Assembly (NCBI GenBank): GCA_015680685.1
Contig: MNCI01016028.1
Location: forward strand, 566,305 to 630,304
DNA length: 64,000 nt
Source of the DNA: Gnetum montanum
Lineage: Eukaryota; Streptophyta; Gnetopsida; Gnetales; Gnetaceae
Reading direction: 5' to 3'
Part shown: one piece after another, positions 47,085 through 58,702 of the stretch
Layout of the letters: every line of letters starts with the position of its first letter
Numbering within the stretch: position 1 is the first letter of the stretch
Translations under genes and position numbers: made by a program
Notes under the pieces: generated by a model
What the model was told of the DNA's origin: nothing
The model's database searches: none
Seen by the model: the letters and a program-made list of their open reading frames with translations, nothing else

Positions 47085-47200
47085 CACATAACTGGATGTA
47101 TTCCAGATTAGAAAGTGGAGTTCTTAGTGTACTAGCAAGATACATCCTAAGAGCAGGACACCTAGGAAGAGTTAAAAACTCTTAGAAATAAGAAATAATT
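47085..47200 (+). pseudogene. Chromodomain of chromovirus 1 integrase
   Basis: CIPD-KVEFLVY-QDTS-EQDT-EELKTLRNKK matches the YLVKWKGxxxEExTWExxxxLR chromodomain consensus, with TAG in place of Trp at two sites. It would guide integration to marked chromatin. Its presence identifies the element as a chromovirus. Confidence 0.7.
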
Positions 47201-47555
47201 TATTATGAACTTATGCATGAAGAATCACATTGATTTGTCTTGATGGATGTATATGGGTGGTCAGCCTAAGGTAGCCACTAATTGATGGGAGTCATAGTGT
47301 TTCTTATAAGTAGTTTTAAAAAAATTTGTGGAAGTGTAACAAGCTAGATGAAATTAAGTAGATCTAAGATGTACCAATTTTGAAAGGTGAAGAATTAATA
47401 TGTCTTTCTCTTTAATGAAGAAGTTGGGTAATTATTGATGTAGGAGCACCTCTTCCAAATATCTTTTTAGGCCTATAGGAGGGAGACTGAAGGTTATGAA
47501 AAGCTACCTTTCAACTTATGATCAAATGATTGGATGAGATGAATGCCAAGGTAGA
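47201..47555. other. Junction between chromovirus 1 and chromovirus 2
   Basis: No gene and no LTR could be recognised. Both elements are on the plus strand and one or both have lost LTRs at this edge. Confidence 0.35.
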
Positions 47556-48660
47556 TAGTAATGTAGGTCGCAATCATATTTAGACTCATAGTGATGATGA
47601 GCATTCTCACTCAAATGGTGATGGTGAAGTTTATTAGCTTAGTGGAGAGGAAGTAGATGAGGAGGAAGAACATTCTAGCTATGGCAATGTGAGAACCCAT
47701 CAACCTAGGATTCCAAGGGAAGGAAATTCAAATTCTCATGTCAAAAATCCATCACAAACATCTACTTCTTCTCATGGAAAGCTTAATGATAAAGATGAAG
47801 TAAGACTTGCTAGAGTGTTTAGAAATGCTATAAGACTTCCATATGAAAATTAAAGAGTTTCAACAATGTAGACGACACTAATGCTTTTGTAAGTTAACTA
47901 AATGTACTTGAAAAGAATTTTGAATTAGAAGAGGTACAAAATCAATTGAGGCTATTAATTTTTAAATCTAGCTTAGAAGGTATGACTTTAACTTGGTGGA
48001 AAAAAATCCCAAAGTTATGAGAGATAAAATAGTCAACCTATTAGAAATTGGAATTCAATGAAATATAGGTTAAGATGAAAATTTGAATAATCTTAGCAAA
48101 GATAAAAGATGATCATGAAGTTGAATTCCTTAAAAATGGAGACAAAGATGTTAAGAAGTTTTACATTGAATTTTTAAAACTATTCCATAAAGCTAAGGTA
48201 AACTATGAAGAATATGAACATTCTTCAATCTTTCTTGGAGGTCTAAAAATGATGTATTAGTAGTAGTTATCATTCTATGAATCACAAACCCTTGATGATT
48301 TAACACTGAAGGCAAAAAAGAAACTTAATGGATTTTGGAGTTAAAGCAAACAAGCTTCAAAAGAAAAGGATAAAGGATTCAAATTAGAGAATGGATCCAA
48401 GTTAAAATTGAAGATGAAGATGATAGTCATGATAGGAAGTAAGAGAAAGATGATGAAATGAACAAGGCCAATAAGGAGTAATGCAAAGGAGGAAAGGATT
48501 ATGGTAGCAACTCATCTAAGATTCAATGCTTTAAATGTTAAGAATGGAGACAAAAATAATTTGAATGTTTACTTCACAAGGTAGCCAAGTGCAAGGATGT
48601 ACAATTCATAAAAGTGGAGAAGATATTAAGCCAAGATATTTATAGAGGTAATCCTAATGC
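47556..48660 (+). pseudogene. Gag of chromovirus 2 (decayed)
   Basis: The core reads LLIFKSSLEGMTLTWWKKIP near 47949-48010, KNGDKDVKKFYIEFLKLFHK and AKVNYEEYEHSSIFLGGLK near 48136-48250, then LDDLTLKAKKKL. These match the TWW, DVxxYYxxFxxLxxxA and FLxGL landmarks of the retrotransposon gag domain. A zinc knuckle near 48529-48572 reads CFKC-EWRQK-FEC, with stops and the His changed to Gln. It would form the particle. Confidence 0.75.
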
Positions 48661-48689
48661 TCCAAAATTAATAAATTTTTTGAACTGAT

Positions 48690-49050
48690 TCTTATGAATT
48701 TATGAGTAATGTAAATAGAGGAGACCATATAATAATAAATTTGTTAGTTTAGAGTGGGGCTAGATGTTTTCTTAATGAGGATTGGATTCATATTTTAATT
48801 GATGGGGAAGACCAAGAAAATGTTGTTTCTTTTAGGATAGTTGCTAGATTAGGTTTAGAAAAAAATCCTTATCCTAGATCTTAGAAGGTGCATTGGTTGT
48901 TAAGTGACTTCTCTCAAGAGGTGAGAGAGCAATATGACTTGAAGTTTAAAATTGAGAATGTTGTAAAATATATTTTATTACAAATTTATTATTCTTATGT
49001 AATTTTTATAAGACCTTGGAATTTTGATAATGGTACTTAATTTTATGAAG
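48690..49050 (+). pseudogene. Aspartic protease of chromovirus 2 (decayed)
   Basis: NLLV-SGARCFLNEDWIHIL contains the SGA of the active loop with a TAG codon (48751-48753) where the catalytic Asp should be. ARLGLEKNPYPRS and VHWLLSDFSQEV follow, the LxLPxxPHPxPYKLQWL segment of this protease type, then IRPWNFD (compare LLGRPWQFD). Confidence 0.65.
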
Positions 49051-50207
49051 CAAGAAATGTGTGATGTGTAGTAAGATCTAATGGAATCTATGATTTGATT
49101 CCTAGGATAACTGAATAAGTGAGGCAACAAAGATTACTTAATACTTTCACAATTCTTCTTTTGAAGAGGGAATATATTAAGGAACATGGTAAAGCTAGTT
49201 TTGATTTTGTGATTATATCAACTATTTCTTCTAATTATAATGTTGTTTAGGTAGAACTTCTAATAGATGTACTAGGCTTAAAGAAGTAATTTTCTATGGT
49301 GTTTAAAGGAAAATTAGATGGATTTACATCAATGAGGAAGGTTCAAAACCAAATTAACTTTATTCCTATTACTACCATTTAAAATGAAAGGGCATAGTAG
49401 ATGACATTGAATCAATGGACTAGATTGAAATGACAAGTAGAGGAGTTACTTGAAAATGGCTTCATGAGAGAGTCAATTTCATGTTGTGTAGTTCCAACAG
49501 TGCTTATGACAAAGAAGGATAGTAATGAATGGAGATTGTGCATTGATTCTATGGAAATAAATAGCATAATAGTGAGGTAGCCTATTCCAAGGATGGATGA
49601 TATCCTTAATATCCTTACCAATGCGTAGGTTTTTAGAAAAATCAATTTGAAGAGTGGATACCATCAAATTTGGATTAGGCTTAGTGATGAATGGAAGAAA
49701 ACTTTCAAAATATTGAATGGATTTTTTGAGTGGTTGGTAATTCCATTTAGGCTCACAAATACCCCTACTACATTCATGACATTAATGCATGATGTTTTCA
49801 AGGATCTAATTAGTGAGTGCTACATTGTCTTCCTTGATGATATTTTGGTGTATAACTCTAATGAGGAAGAGCACATAGATCACTTAAGGAAAGTGTGTCT
49901 TAAGTTGGAGGAAGCATATTTGATGATTAATACAAATAAGAGTCACTTCTTCAAGAGGAAGAACACATATTTAGAAAATATGATTTCTAAAAATCAAATT
50001 AGGATGGAAGTTATGAAGATGAGGGCTATTAAAGATTGGCCAACTCCTAAAAATATTTTGGAGGTAAGATCATTTCTTAGTTTAGCAGGTTTTTATAGAA
50101 GATTCATAAAAATATCATTGGTATTTCATGGTCTATGTTTTCTTTGTTTAAGAAGAATTAAGATTTTAGATGAGGTGATAAGATCCAATGGAGCTTTGAC
50201 TTATTAA
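49051..50207 (+). pseudogene. Reverse transcriptase of chromovirus 2
   Basis: QVEELLENGFMRESISCCVV and KKDSNEWRLCIDSMEIN (49435-49560) are followed by a 186-codon open stretch (49647-50207). It holds KSGYHQIWIRLSDEWKKTFK, FEWLVIPFRLTNTPTTFM, FLDDILVYNS with the catalytic Asp pair intact, EEHIDHLRKV and WPTPKNILEVRSFLSLAGFY. The palm and thumb are thus continuous; stops occur only upstream (for example the TAG in VR-PIPRMDD near 49578). It would copy element RNA. Confidence 0.85.
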
Positions 50208-50620
50208 GGCAAAAATCTTTAGTAAACTAGTGCTTGTAATATCAAATTTATAGAAGCTTTCTTAGGTGGAGGTGGATGAAAGTGGAATTACAATTAGAGG
50301 GGTGATTTCACAAGAAGGTAGACTTTTTAATATCATTTTGGAGAATTTTAATGAGTTAAGGAAAAAATATAGCATATATGAGAAGGAATTATATGCTATT
50401 CTTTAAGAAGTCAAGCATTAGAGGCATTATTTGTTATCCAAGGAGTTCATTTTGATGATTAATCATAAAGAACTTTAATTTTTTAATTTCCAAAAGAAGG
50501 TGAGGGTTAAAAACATGAAGTGGATGGCATAATTATATGAGTTCAAATTTGTGCTTAAGCATAAAAGTGGAAAAGCTAATGTGGCGACTAATGCATTGTC
50601 TAGGGTATATGTAATGAATT
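50208..50620 (+). pseudogene. RNase H of chromovirus 2
   Basis: VEVDESGITIRGVISQEGRL, NELRKKYSIYEKELYAIL, EVKH-RHYLLSKEFILMINH and FVLKHKSGKANVATNALSRV follow the standard order. The first Asp is kept in VDESG; the second reads MINHKEL where SDHxAL is expected. Three or four stops break the frame. Confidence 0.8.
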
Positions 50621-50639
50621 TTAACATACCTCATGTAGA

Positions 50640-51448
50640 AGGTATGAATGTTTTTGCTAATTTGTATGAACATGATTTAGATTTTGTGTAGGTTTGGAGA
50701 AGCCTCAAGAAACCATTGTTGAGTAGAATAGACAAATGGATGAACTATCATATTCAATATAATCTATTATTCAAGAATGGAAATGTATGTGTTCCTAATT
50801 ATTATTTTAGAAAAAAAGATTTTGGTTGAAAAGCATTGTGGTAGCATGGTAGGTCACATGGAAAAAGATAAGACATTAGAGTTTTTGGTTTGGTACTATT
50901 TTTAGCTTGAAATGACCTATGAAGTCTCCAAATTTATGAAGAAGTGTTTGACATGTAAAAAATTCAAAGGAGGCAAAGGAGTTGATGAACATTATATGCC
51001 TTTGCCAATTCCCTAGGGTCTATGAGAAACTGTGCCAATGGACTTTGTAACAAGAAATCCAAACATCTAAAGTGGGAATGATGATATATTTATTATGGTG
51101 GATAGATTATCTAGGATGATACACATCATTCTCTAAGATGAAGGTACATGAAATTACTTTGAATATTTTTAGTGAGAGAGACTCAAAGTTTACTAGTGAT
51201 ATTTGGAGGTCCCTTTGGGGTATTTTAGGGAAAAATTTGAATTTTTGTAGTGCATATAATCTATAATTCGATGATCAAATTAAATTCATCAATACATATT
51301 TGCTTAATACTACAAGATATTTGTGTGAAGGTTAGCCTAATATGTGGGAGAATTTGTTATGTCATGCTGAATTTTCTAATAATAATGCTATTCATGTTGT
51401 TATTGGAAAGAGCCCATTTGAGGTTAATTATGATTTTTATGTAAAGAT
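50640..51448 (+). pseudogene. Integrase of chromovirus 2, first part, interrupted
   Basis: HCGSMVGHMEKDKTLEFLVW, MKKCLTCKKFKGGKG (zinc region, about 50829-50975), VPMDFVTRNPN (first Asp) and IFIMVDRLSRMIHII follow, then a scrambled core, then LLCHAEFSNNNAIHVVIGKS, PFEVNYDFYVK at 51355-51443. The frame runs into the LTR of the nested element at 51449 and resumes at 60777. Integrase would insert the element's cDNA. Confidence 0.8.
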
Positions 51449-51956
51449 TGTAATGTACCATCCATTGTTAAGGGTGGAAACAATTATAAACAATGTAATT
51501 AACCTTCTAATGAAAGGGTATCTCATTATGAGTAGTTATGACTATTCATGTACCCCTTGGGAAAGAGTTTGACCTATGCTATTTAAGACTGGGGTTAGAG
51601 ATTGTGCCAGCATGGAGTTGTAAAGCTTGGAGAGGCGAGTAACAAGAGTTAGGTGAAGTGAGATAAAAAGGGACTGATCAGCCCTTTGGCAAGATAGCCT
51701 AACCATGGTGGTAGTGCCAGATTTCCTCTAAGGCTTAAGTGGCATAGGAAGACAACCCAAAAGGACGTTACAATAGTCTCTTCCATTAATACAATTTTTC
51801 TATTTTTGTTTCTTTGCTTAATTCTTTAGTATCGATTATTTATTTTCTAATTAATTCATTATTTAAGTGTTTATAAAATTTTTGATATGCTATTCATGAT
51901 GAATATAATAAATTAGGTATTTGTACTTTTACAACATCCTAGAATGGGATGTCACA
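51449..51956 (+). repeat. 5' LTR of nested chromovirus
   Basis: It starts TGTAATGTACCATCC and ends AATGGGATGTCACA, near-inverted ends typical of gypsy LTRs. A TATTTAAG box is at 51580-51587. It is the direct repeat of 60264-60771. Confidence 0.9.
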
Positions 51957-51958
51957 TT

Positions 51959-51970
51959 TGGTATTAGAGC
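51959..51970 (+). promoter_or_regulatory. Primer-binding site, initiator tRNA-Met type
   Basis: TGGTATTAGAGC lies two bases after the LTR and differs from TGGTATCAGAGC by one C-to-T change. Confidence 0.85.
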
Positions 51971-52139
51971 AAACCACGATTTAGGAACCAAAATGAAAGA
52001 AAAAACTTATTTTATTATTATCATAGAACACAAATACATTTAAGAAAATTATTTTATTTTATTATCAAAAGGAATGAAGAGGAAGTACATCATTAAAAAA
52101 GGGGTAGAATGGAATAATAAAGAAAAAGAGCAACTATAA

Positions 52140-54396
52140 TTATTTGTTACGAGTGAATGATTCAAGAAGATCTATAACTATCTTCAATTGGAATTCTCTC
52201 TCTTGAGTAGTAGCATCTGCTTTGCTAAGCATTGCTTTAAATTCAACCAATCTATCACATAGCTATTTGATATATTCAGTCGCACATCTCACTGTAGTTG
52301 CTAATTCCTCTTTTCTTTGAAGTTGAGTCTTCAACATTTCCACCTATATTAATCAATCGTCCATGTCTCATTGCCATTCCTTTTCCTTTCTCTATAGAAA
52401 CAAAATTGAAATTATGAGCTATAAACAAATCAATAAACCAAGAGGAGAAAAGAGAGAAAAATATAATAATAAATAAATAAATATATATATTATCTAAAAT
52501 TGATCATTATCAATTTGAAGAAAACATGCACGAGTATCTAGATGACAAGCATAATATGTTACACATTCCAAGTCTCCTAAGAGTTGCTCTAGATTTTTAC
52601 AACATTAGGAGCATTCTTAGGAATTGGATGCCAAAATGATGGAAGTTCAGCTTGTACTAAATCATAATCTGCTTTGAAATTACATGATTGTGACTCTTGT
52701 AGATGATAGACATCCTCACAAATAGAATAGATTTTGTTCTCTGAGATTCATTGATTAATACACTGAAGAAGCACAAGTTCTTCTTCAGTAGCCACCATTA
52801 TCTTTCCCATAGAATAAGAAGAACTAGAGATACAAAAAGAAGAAACCAATGTAATAGATTCAGAAATTGTTGTTGGTGCTGCTTGTAGAAGGGAACCTCT
52901 TCTAGGTTTCAATGGAAAAGAATGTATGAGTGGTGACCTAGGTGGTGGTGGTGGAATAAGAGTCTGTGTAGAAGTAACACTTGCATCACCTCTATCCATC
53001 TCTCGGATAAAATACTATCGCTTCATAGACCTCTGTGATATAAAAAAATAAAAAATAAAATAAATTATTATCAACATTATACAAGGAAAAGAAGAAAGTA
53101 TTCAAACCATTAAATAATTAAAACCCACCTTTGGTTGTTTTCCCTTATCACATCTTGAACCTTGTTGAGGAGTTGGTTGGGATTGTTGTTAAGCCTGTTG
53201 TTGGGTTGATTATCTTATAACTACTGGAATACTAGAACCTTTCTTAGTACGTTGCCTTTGTAAAAAAAATTTATTAGAAAATAATAATAAAAGAAAATAT
53301 AAAAATATAGATAAGACATTTAACTTATTAAATTATATTTAAATATATACCTTGGAAGCAAAAATTGTGACTTGTTCTTGCAATTGAACCATACCAAAGG
53401 TTAAAGTACCTTGAATTTCTTCAACTTGTGTAGATTTAGCACTCTGCATTGGTTCATTCTATAGTCCAAATTGCACTATCAAATACATAAAATAAAAACA
53501 TAATTAAGAAATAAGAAAATAATAAAAAAACATGAAAATACCTCACTGATTTCTTCTTGACTCTGAGCTTACTATAAAGCTAGTTGACCTTTCTGGGCAT
53601 CCATAATCTTACTCCTTATAACCCTCTCATTTTCAAGAAATTTAGAGCACAATAAAGGATCATAACAAGTAAAATTTTTTTTTGGGATGATTACAACTTA
53701 AGATCATACATATGATCAAAGGTATATAACATAGAGTATAGGATTTTAAATGATGTTGGTGGGCAACAGAAATTTCGGTCATAGCAGTATAAAAAGTAGA
53801 GAAACATGACATTGACCAATCATAAACCCTACCAGTTATGGCACCATGAAGTATGAAAATAGAGTAAGAACTAATATTGGATTGTTGTCTATACCATAAA
53901 ACCTTGCTACTGATGAATAAATATAAGTCAAAATAAGCATCATTGATGAAATCTTTATGAATAAATTAGTTTTTGTGAATGACGAAATCAGCAACATAAT
54001 GAGATAATTCTATCTTACAGAAAGATTTAAATTATGGAGAATGAGTTGTAGGGATCAACGGATCCTGTTTTGGTTGAAAACCTAAGACTATTTTGATATT
54101 AAGAGGAAGGATTGTAACCAGTCCAAAAACTAATTGAAAAATAGTGCTTTTTCTTATATTATACTGCTCAAACCAATCTACAAGAAAACCCTTGCAAAAG
54201 GAAAGTTTAAAAATTGGGAAAACCAATAAATCAACCAATCTAGAAGTAGTGAGAAACTGAAAACCATCCTTTTCAAGCAAGCTATGAACCCGATCGAAAG
54301 TAGTAAGAACATTATTTTGGTGTAGAAAATATTATTAGGTAATAAAGAGCAGCTACCTGAAGTGGCTTGAGGTGAAGTTTGATGTTTGGAAGCCAT
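52140..54396 (-). pseudogene. Spliced antisense gene in the nested chromovirus, unknown function
   Basis: Proposed minus-strand exons: 54396-53542 (MASKHQTSPQATSGSCSLL; donor G|GTATTTT), 53458-53351 (NEPMQSAKSTQVEEIQG; donor G|GTATAT), 53256-53129 (RQRTKKGSSIPVV, then Gln/Pro-rich; donor G|GTGGGT), 53032 to about 52550 (MDRGDASVTSTQTLIPPPPP, Ser/Pro-rich), and 52391-52140 ending in TAA. The last exon is helical: VEMLKTQLQRKEELATTVRC, LVEFKAMLSKADATTQERE. Exon 1 has a long folded part (LLEKDGFQFLTTSRLVDLLV; ITGRVYDWSMSCFSTFYTAM). Several stops and at least one frameshift are present. No known domain is recognised. The layout (N-terminal globular part, basic Ser/Pro linker, C-terminal coiled coil) echoes the antisense gene at 17600-23148, although no sequence match is evident by eye. 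Confidence 0.55.
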
Positions 54397-55664
54397 GAAT
54401 TCTTTATAATAGTAAATTTTCAAATTTCTTTGTAGACAATCTTTTGCTAGTTGTGATGAGTAAATCAACTTACTTCTTATATTTATAATGTAATTATAGA
54501 AGTCTTAGTAAAAGAAAAAAGAAAGCATAACTTAAGATAACAAAAGATTTAATAAAAGTTAACGTATATTTTTTTACAAGAAAAATCTAACGCTTACCTT
54601 TTATTTAAAAAGCTAATGTTCAACTTTTTTGAAATGGTACTAATTTCATCAAAATCCAACTTACGATTTGGAGGATATGACCATTCTTGGTTTACGTGCA
54701 GTTAATATATATATATATATATAAATAAAATAAAATAATAATAATAATTAAAAAAAATTTGGCTTGTGGCTATGCCATAGCCAACCATGACAACGCTGCA
54801 GCTAGTCACGATCAGTCCATAACCAGTCGTGGGAGGGGGTTGCAAAAGAAATCTGGCCCTAACAACCACAACAAAAAAAAGTTCATTTCCATGCCATTTT
54901 TGCTGCTACTATTTTCGTAGCTATCATTGCACACCTGCCTACACCACCCATCATTGCTTCCTCTGTCGCATATCACCGCTTTCGATGCCGCCCATCATTG
55001 CCTCTCACGTTGCCCATCACTACCTCTCTCGTGTCATCCATCATCGCTTTCTAGCCACTGCACGGACCTTAAATTAGTTGTTCGTGAATTGAAGGAAAAA
55101 TTGAACTTTTCTGACAATTGATGAAAATTTTGAAATTAAGAAAAAGTAAAAATTAAGAAAACTTAAAACAACTATAACTTTTGGATCTGGAGTGTGTTTT
55201 TAACAAAAAAAAATAAAATCAATTCCAACAGATTTGAAACTTACGGACTCAATGGAATAGTCAAATTTAACTTTTGGATTAAAAAAAATTAACTTTTAAT
55301 TCCTTAATTTAGGTTCCAAAATAATTAGGATTTGGTGAGAAATCCATAATAGTTTCAACTTCTTCCACAACTAACTAACAATTTTGAATCCCATAAAACG
55401 ACCATATAGGCTAAGGATTCTCAAAAATACCTAATTTTTTCAACTTATCAATGTTTAGAACCTAAAAAATTAACTTTTAATTCCTTAATTTAGTTTCCAA
55501 AATAATTAGGATTTGGTGAGAAATCCATAATAGTTTCAACTTCTTCCACAACTAACTAATAATTTTGAATCCCATAAAAGGACCATATAGGCTAAGGATT
55601 CTCAAACATACCTAATTTTTTCAACTTATCAATGTTCAGAACCTAAAGAATAAATTGGAGAAAA
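54397..55664. other. Region between antisense gene and gag, divergent upstream region
   Basis: No domain is seen. It includes a TA microsatellite (54703-54722) with AAATAAAATAAAATAATAAT-like continuation, a pyrimidine-rich stretch (54890-55060) of CATCATTGCC-type repeats, and a 181 bp tandem duplication. It would serve as the upstream region of both the antisense gene and gag. Confidence 0.45.
55283..55647 (+). repeat. 181 bp tandem duplication
   Basis: TTAACTTTTAATTCCTTAAT at 55289 recurs at 55470, and the two units (about 55285-55465 and 55466-55646) are almost identical to their ends (CAATGTTTAGAACCT / CAATGTTCAGAACCT). It sits just upstream of gag. Confidence 0.9.
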
Positions 55665-56860
55665 ATGGAAACCGAAGTCAATGACCAAATGAATACCCTT
55701 AAAGAACAAATTAATAAGATCAGGGGTGTTCAAGAAGAACTTCGACACTCAAACTAAGGGTTTGGGATAGAGATGCAAAATATGTCTAAAAAAATTAAGA
55801 AAATGTCCTAAAATTTAGAGGATAAATGGTCCAAAGTAGAAGGAAAGATGGTTTCCTTTACCGACTCCATCAAGCAATTAACCAACCATCTTATTAAACC
55901 TTCCAATCCTACCCACGATCTACCTAGAACACAACATCAAGATCAACCATTCATTAGGAATCCACAACAAACACAACCTCCACTTGATGAATAGGATACT
56001 GAAATCCACCTTGTAGACTGTAGAATTGAAATCAAGAATAAAGGATATGGGAACTGGCTTAATTAATCTAGAGAATCATTGAAACAAGTGCATGCTGAGA
56101 AAGTAAAATTAGATCATTATGATGGAGCCCCTGGATCTAGTTCTAAGGCAAAGGATTGGCTTAATACAATGAAAAACTACTTTGATATGTTGAATTTGTC
56201 AAGCCAGGAACATCTAAAAGTTATCTCCTTGTATTTAAAAGGACTTGCAGCAACATGGTGGAATGGGTTAAGATCTTAGGGTTTGATTACAAATTGGCTT
56301 AATTTTGCTTAAGAGTTTGAACAAAAATTTGTCCCCAATTCTTCTCTCAAAGAGCATAAAATGAGATTTGGTTCCTTAAGGTTGGGAAAATGATCTGTAG
56401 ATGATTACTACAAATAATTTTGTGATCTATCTTGGTATGTAAGTCACTAGGATGAGGGAGAATTAGCTTCAAAATTCATTAGAGGATTACATGCTTAATT
56501 ACATCCACAAACACGAGCCCATAATCCCCAAAATATTGATGAAGCATATAGAATTGCTAAGGATTATGAGGAATTGAATCAGATACGAGTGACCATTCGA
56601 CAAGCAACTTTTCGACCAAGCCCTTTTCCACAAGTAATGGTAGAAGAGACAACAAAAAAAATCTTGACCAGGATCTAGATGTTTCTTTTGTGGTGAGAAT
56701 CATCTTAAACAAGATTTCCAAAAATTTTAAGGAAACATACAAAGGACCAACCAAATCAAAAATTAGAAACCAAACCCAAACATGAAGAAAGGAAAAATTA
56801 CAGCCACTACAACAACCATCAAGGGGATATCTCCATCAACTAATTTAGGTTTGCAAAAAT
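55665..56860 (+). pseudogene. Gag of nested chromovirus
   Basis: It starts METEVNDQMNTLKEQINKIR at 55665 with a coiled-coil N-terminus. The core follows: VKLDHYDGAPGSSSKAKDWL, LKGLAATWWNGLRS (56079-56276), FEQKFVPNSSLKEHKMRFGS and FIRGLHA-LHPQTRAH, the standard gag landmarks (YxG, WL, AxxWW, FxxxF, FxxGL). A zinc knuckle near 56668-56705 reads RCFFCGENHLKQDF, with the last Cys lost. Six or so stops interrupt it. It would form the particle. Confidence 0.8.
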
Positions 56861-56869
56861 TTTAATTTG

Positions 56870-57488
56870 CTTTACTGATTTTTGAAGGTCCAATTGAAGG
56901 TAAAAAAATTAAATTTTTGATTGATAGTGATGCTAGCAATAAGTTTATTTCTGAAAATTTAATTAATTTATTGAAATTAAGTCTCCCTTCCAAGAAAATT
57001 ATTAAGATAGAACTGGATGGAACAACTATGAGCAAACATACCAAGTATGGAAAAATAAACTTTATTTTGCAAAATATGCCCTTCATTGATGAATTTTTTG
57101 AATTTGAACTAGGTGATGTTGATGCAATTTTAGGAATGTCTTTACTGCAAAAATTTGATGTTACTACCCACTTTGGAACTCATATTTTAAAAGTTCCAAC
57201 CACTGATAGAGTTAGGGTTCTATGGGAGGTAGGAACAGCAAAGAAAATTCATACGATAACTATTAACCAAGCTAAAAGATTAGTCAAAAAATGTGCTACA
57301 ATGTTGGTTGTTAAAGTAATCCAACCTCAAAAATTTTCAAGTGTTGAGATCCCAAATAAACTTAAAGAATATAAAGATTCAGTATTTGGTGAAGCTAGAG
57401 AACTACCTCCAAAAAGAACTGTTGAACATGCCATTGATATTTTCCTAGCACACAACTTGTCTCAAAAGCTTCTTATAGATTTTCTACT
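56870..57488 (+). pseudogene. Aspartic protease of nested chromovirus
   Basis: A 191-codon open stretch (56917-57492) holds the active loop FLIDSDASNKFIS, in which the Gly of D-S-G is replaced by Asp, then IELDGTTMSKH, FFEFELGDVDAILGMSLLQK (compare DVILGMxWL). The linker to RT (KEYKDSVFGEARELPPKRTV) follows. A frameshift near 57460 separates it from RT, whose true lead-in [19 protein letters not shown] is in another frame. It would cleave the polyprotein, but the loop change should inactivate it. Confidence 0.8.
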
Positions 57489-58473
57489 TTGAAATTAAGA
57501 GAATTAAAAGTACAATTAAAGCAATTATTGAAAGAAGGAAAAATTAGAACTAGCGTATCACCTTGGGGTGCACCAGTTTTATTCGTCAAAAAGAAAGATG
57601 GTACTCTAGGATTTTGCATCGATTACAGAGCATTGAATAAAGTGATGATTAAAGATACTTATCCTTTACCTAGAATTGATGATTTATTTGATCAGCTTAT
57701 GGGTGCATGTTATTTCTCAAAGATTGATTTAAAATTAGGATATCACCAAATAAGGATTAAGGAGAAATATATTGAGAAAACTACTTTTAGAACTAGATAT
57801 GGATTATACGAATTTGTTGTGATGTCATTTGGATTAACTAATGCACCTACAAAATTTATGGCATTAATGAATAATATTTTTCGTGAATATCTTGATCAAT
57901 TTGTTATAGTATTTATGGATGATATACTTGTTTATTATAAATCAAGAGAAGCACATATTGAACATTTGAAAACTACAATAGAAATTCTTAAAGAACATCA
58001 ATTAAAAGCTAAATTGAGTAAATGTTAACTCTTTAAGAAAGAAGTTTCATACTTAGGATATATAGTTTCCAAGAAAGGATTGTAAGTGGATCTAGCAAAA
58101 ATTAGCGTGATCTGGGATTGGCTTGAATTAAAAGATGTTACAGTTGTTTCAAGTTTCTTAGGGTTAGCTGGTTTTTATCGATGTTTCATTAAAGATTATT
58201 CTACCTTGGTAGCCCCATTAACGAACCTTTTGTAGAAGAAATGTGAGTTCAAATTTGATGAAAAATGTAGGGAATCTTTTCTTAAATTAAAGATGCTACT
58301 TACAACAGCACCTATTTTGAGATTTTTGGATGAAGATCTATCATTTGAAGTATCCATAGATGCTTGTGGAATAGGAATCAATGTAGTTATTTCATAGGAA
58401 GATAAAGTGGTATGTTATGAATCTTGTAAATTAGAAGAAGCCAAGGTCAATTACTCAACCCATGATTTAGAAT
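57489..58473 (+). pseudogene. Reverse transcriptase and start of RNase H, nested chromovirus
   Basis: A 179-codon open stretch (57489-58028) carries [73 protein letters not shown] and the catalytic [12 protein letters not shown] intact. After a TAA at 58026 the same frame continues: EVSYLGYIVSKKGL, FLGLAGFYRCFIKDYSTLVA, FEVSIDACGIGINVVIS (RNase H first Asp) and VNYSTHDLE, ending at the N at 58474. The remainder of RNase H is missing from the assembly. Few stops remain, making this the best-kept RT in the window. Confidence 0.9.
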
Positions 58474-58702
58474 NCAGATCACGCTAATTTTTGCTAGATC
58501 CACTTACAATCCTTTCTTGGAAACTATATGTCCTAAGTATGAGACTTCTTCCTTAAAGAGCTCACATTTACTCAATTTTACTTTTAATTGATGTTCTTTA
58601 AGAATTTCCATTATAGTTTTCAAATAGTCAATATGTGCTTCTCTTGATTTAGAATAAACAAGTATATCATCCATAAATACTATGACAAATTGATCAAGGT
58701 AN
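58474..58702 (-). other. Inverted mis-joined copy of RT bounded by single Ns
   Basis: The 227 bases at 58475-58701 are the reverse complement of a close relative of 57888-58114 in the same RT. Single N characters stand at both ends. On the minus strand it reads without the TAA seen at 58026 (KLSKCELFKEEVSYLG), so it comes from another copy of the family. It occupies the place where the rest of RNase H should be. An assembly error is the likely cause. Confidence 0.85.

Noticed and set aside
54829-55121. Overlapping His/Cys/Ser-rich open stretches of 82 and 64 codons
   Set aside because: They translate a CATCATTGCC-type simple repeat region; being open in two frames is expected from such sequence.
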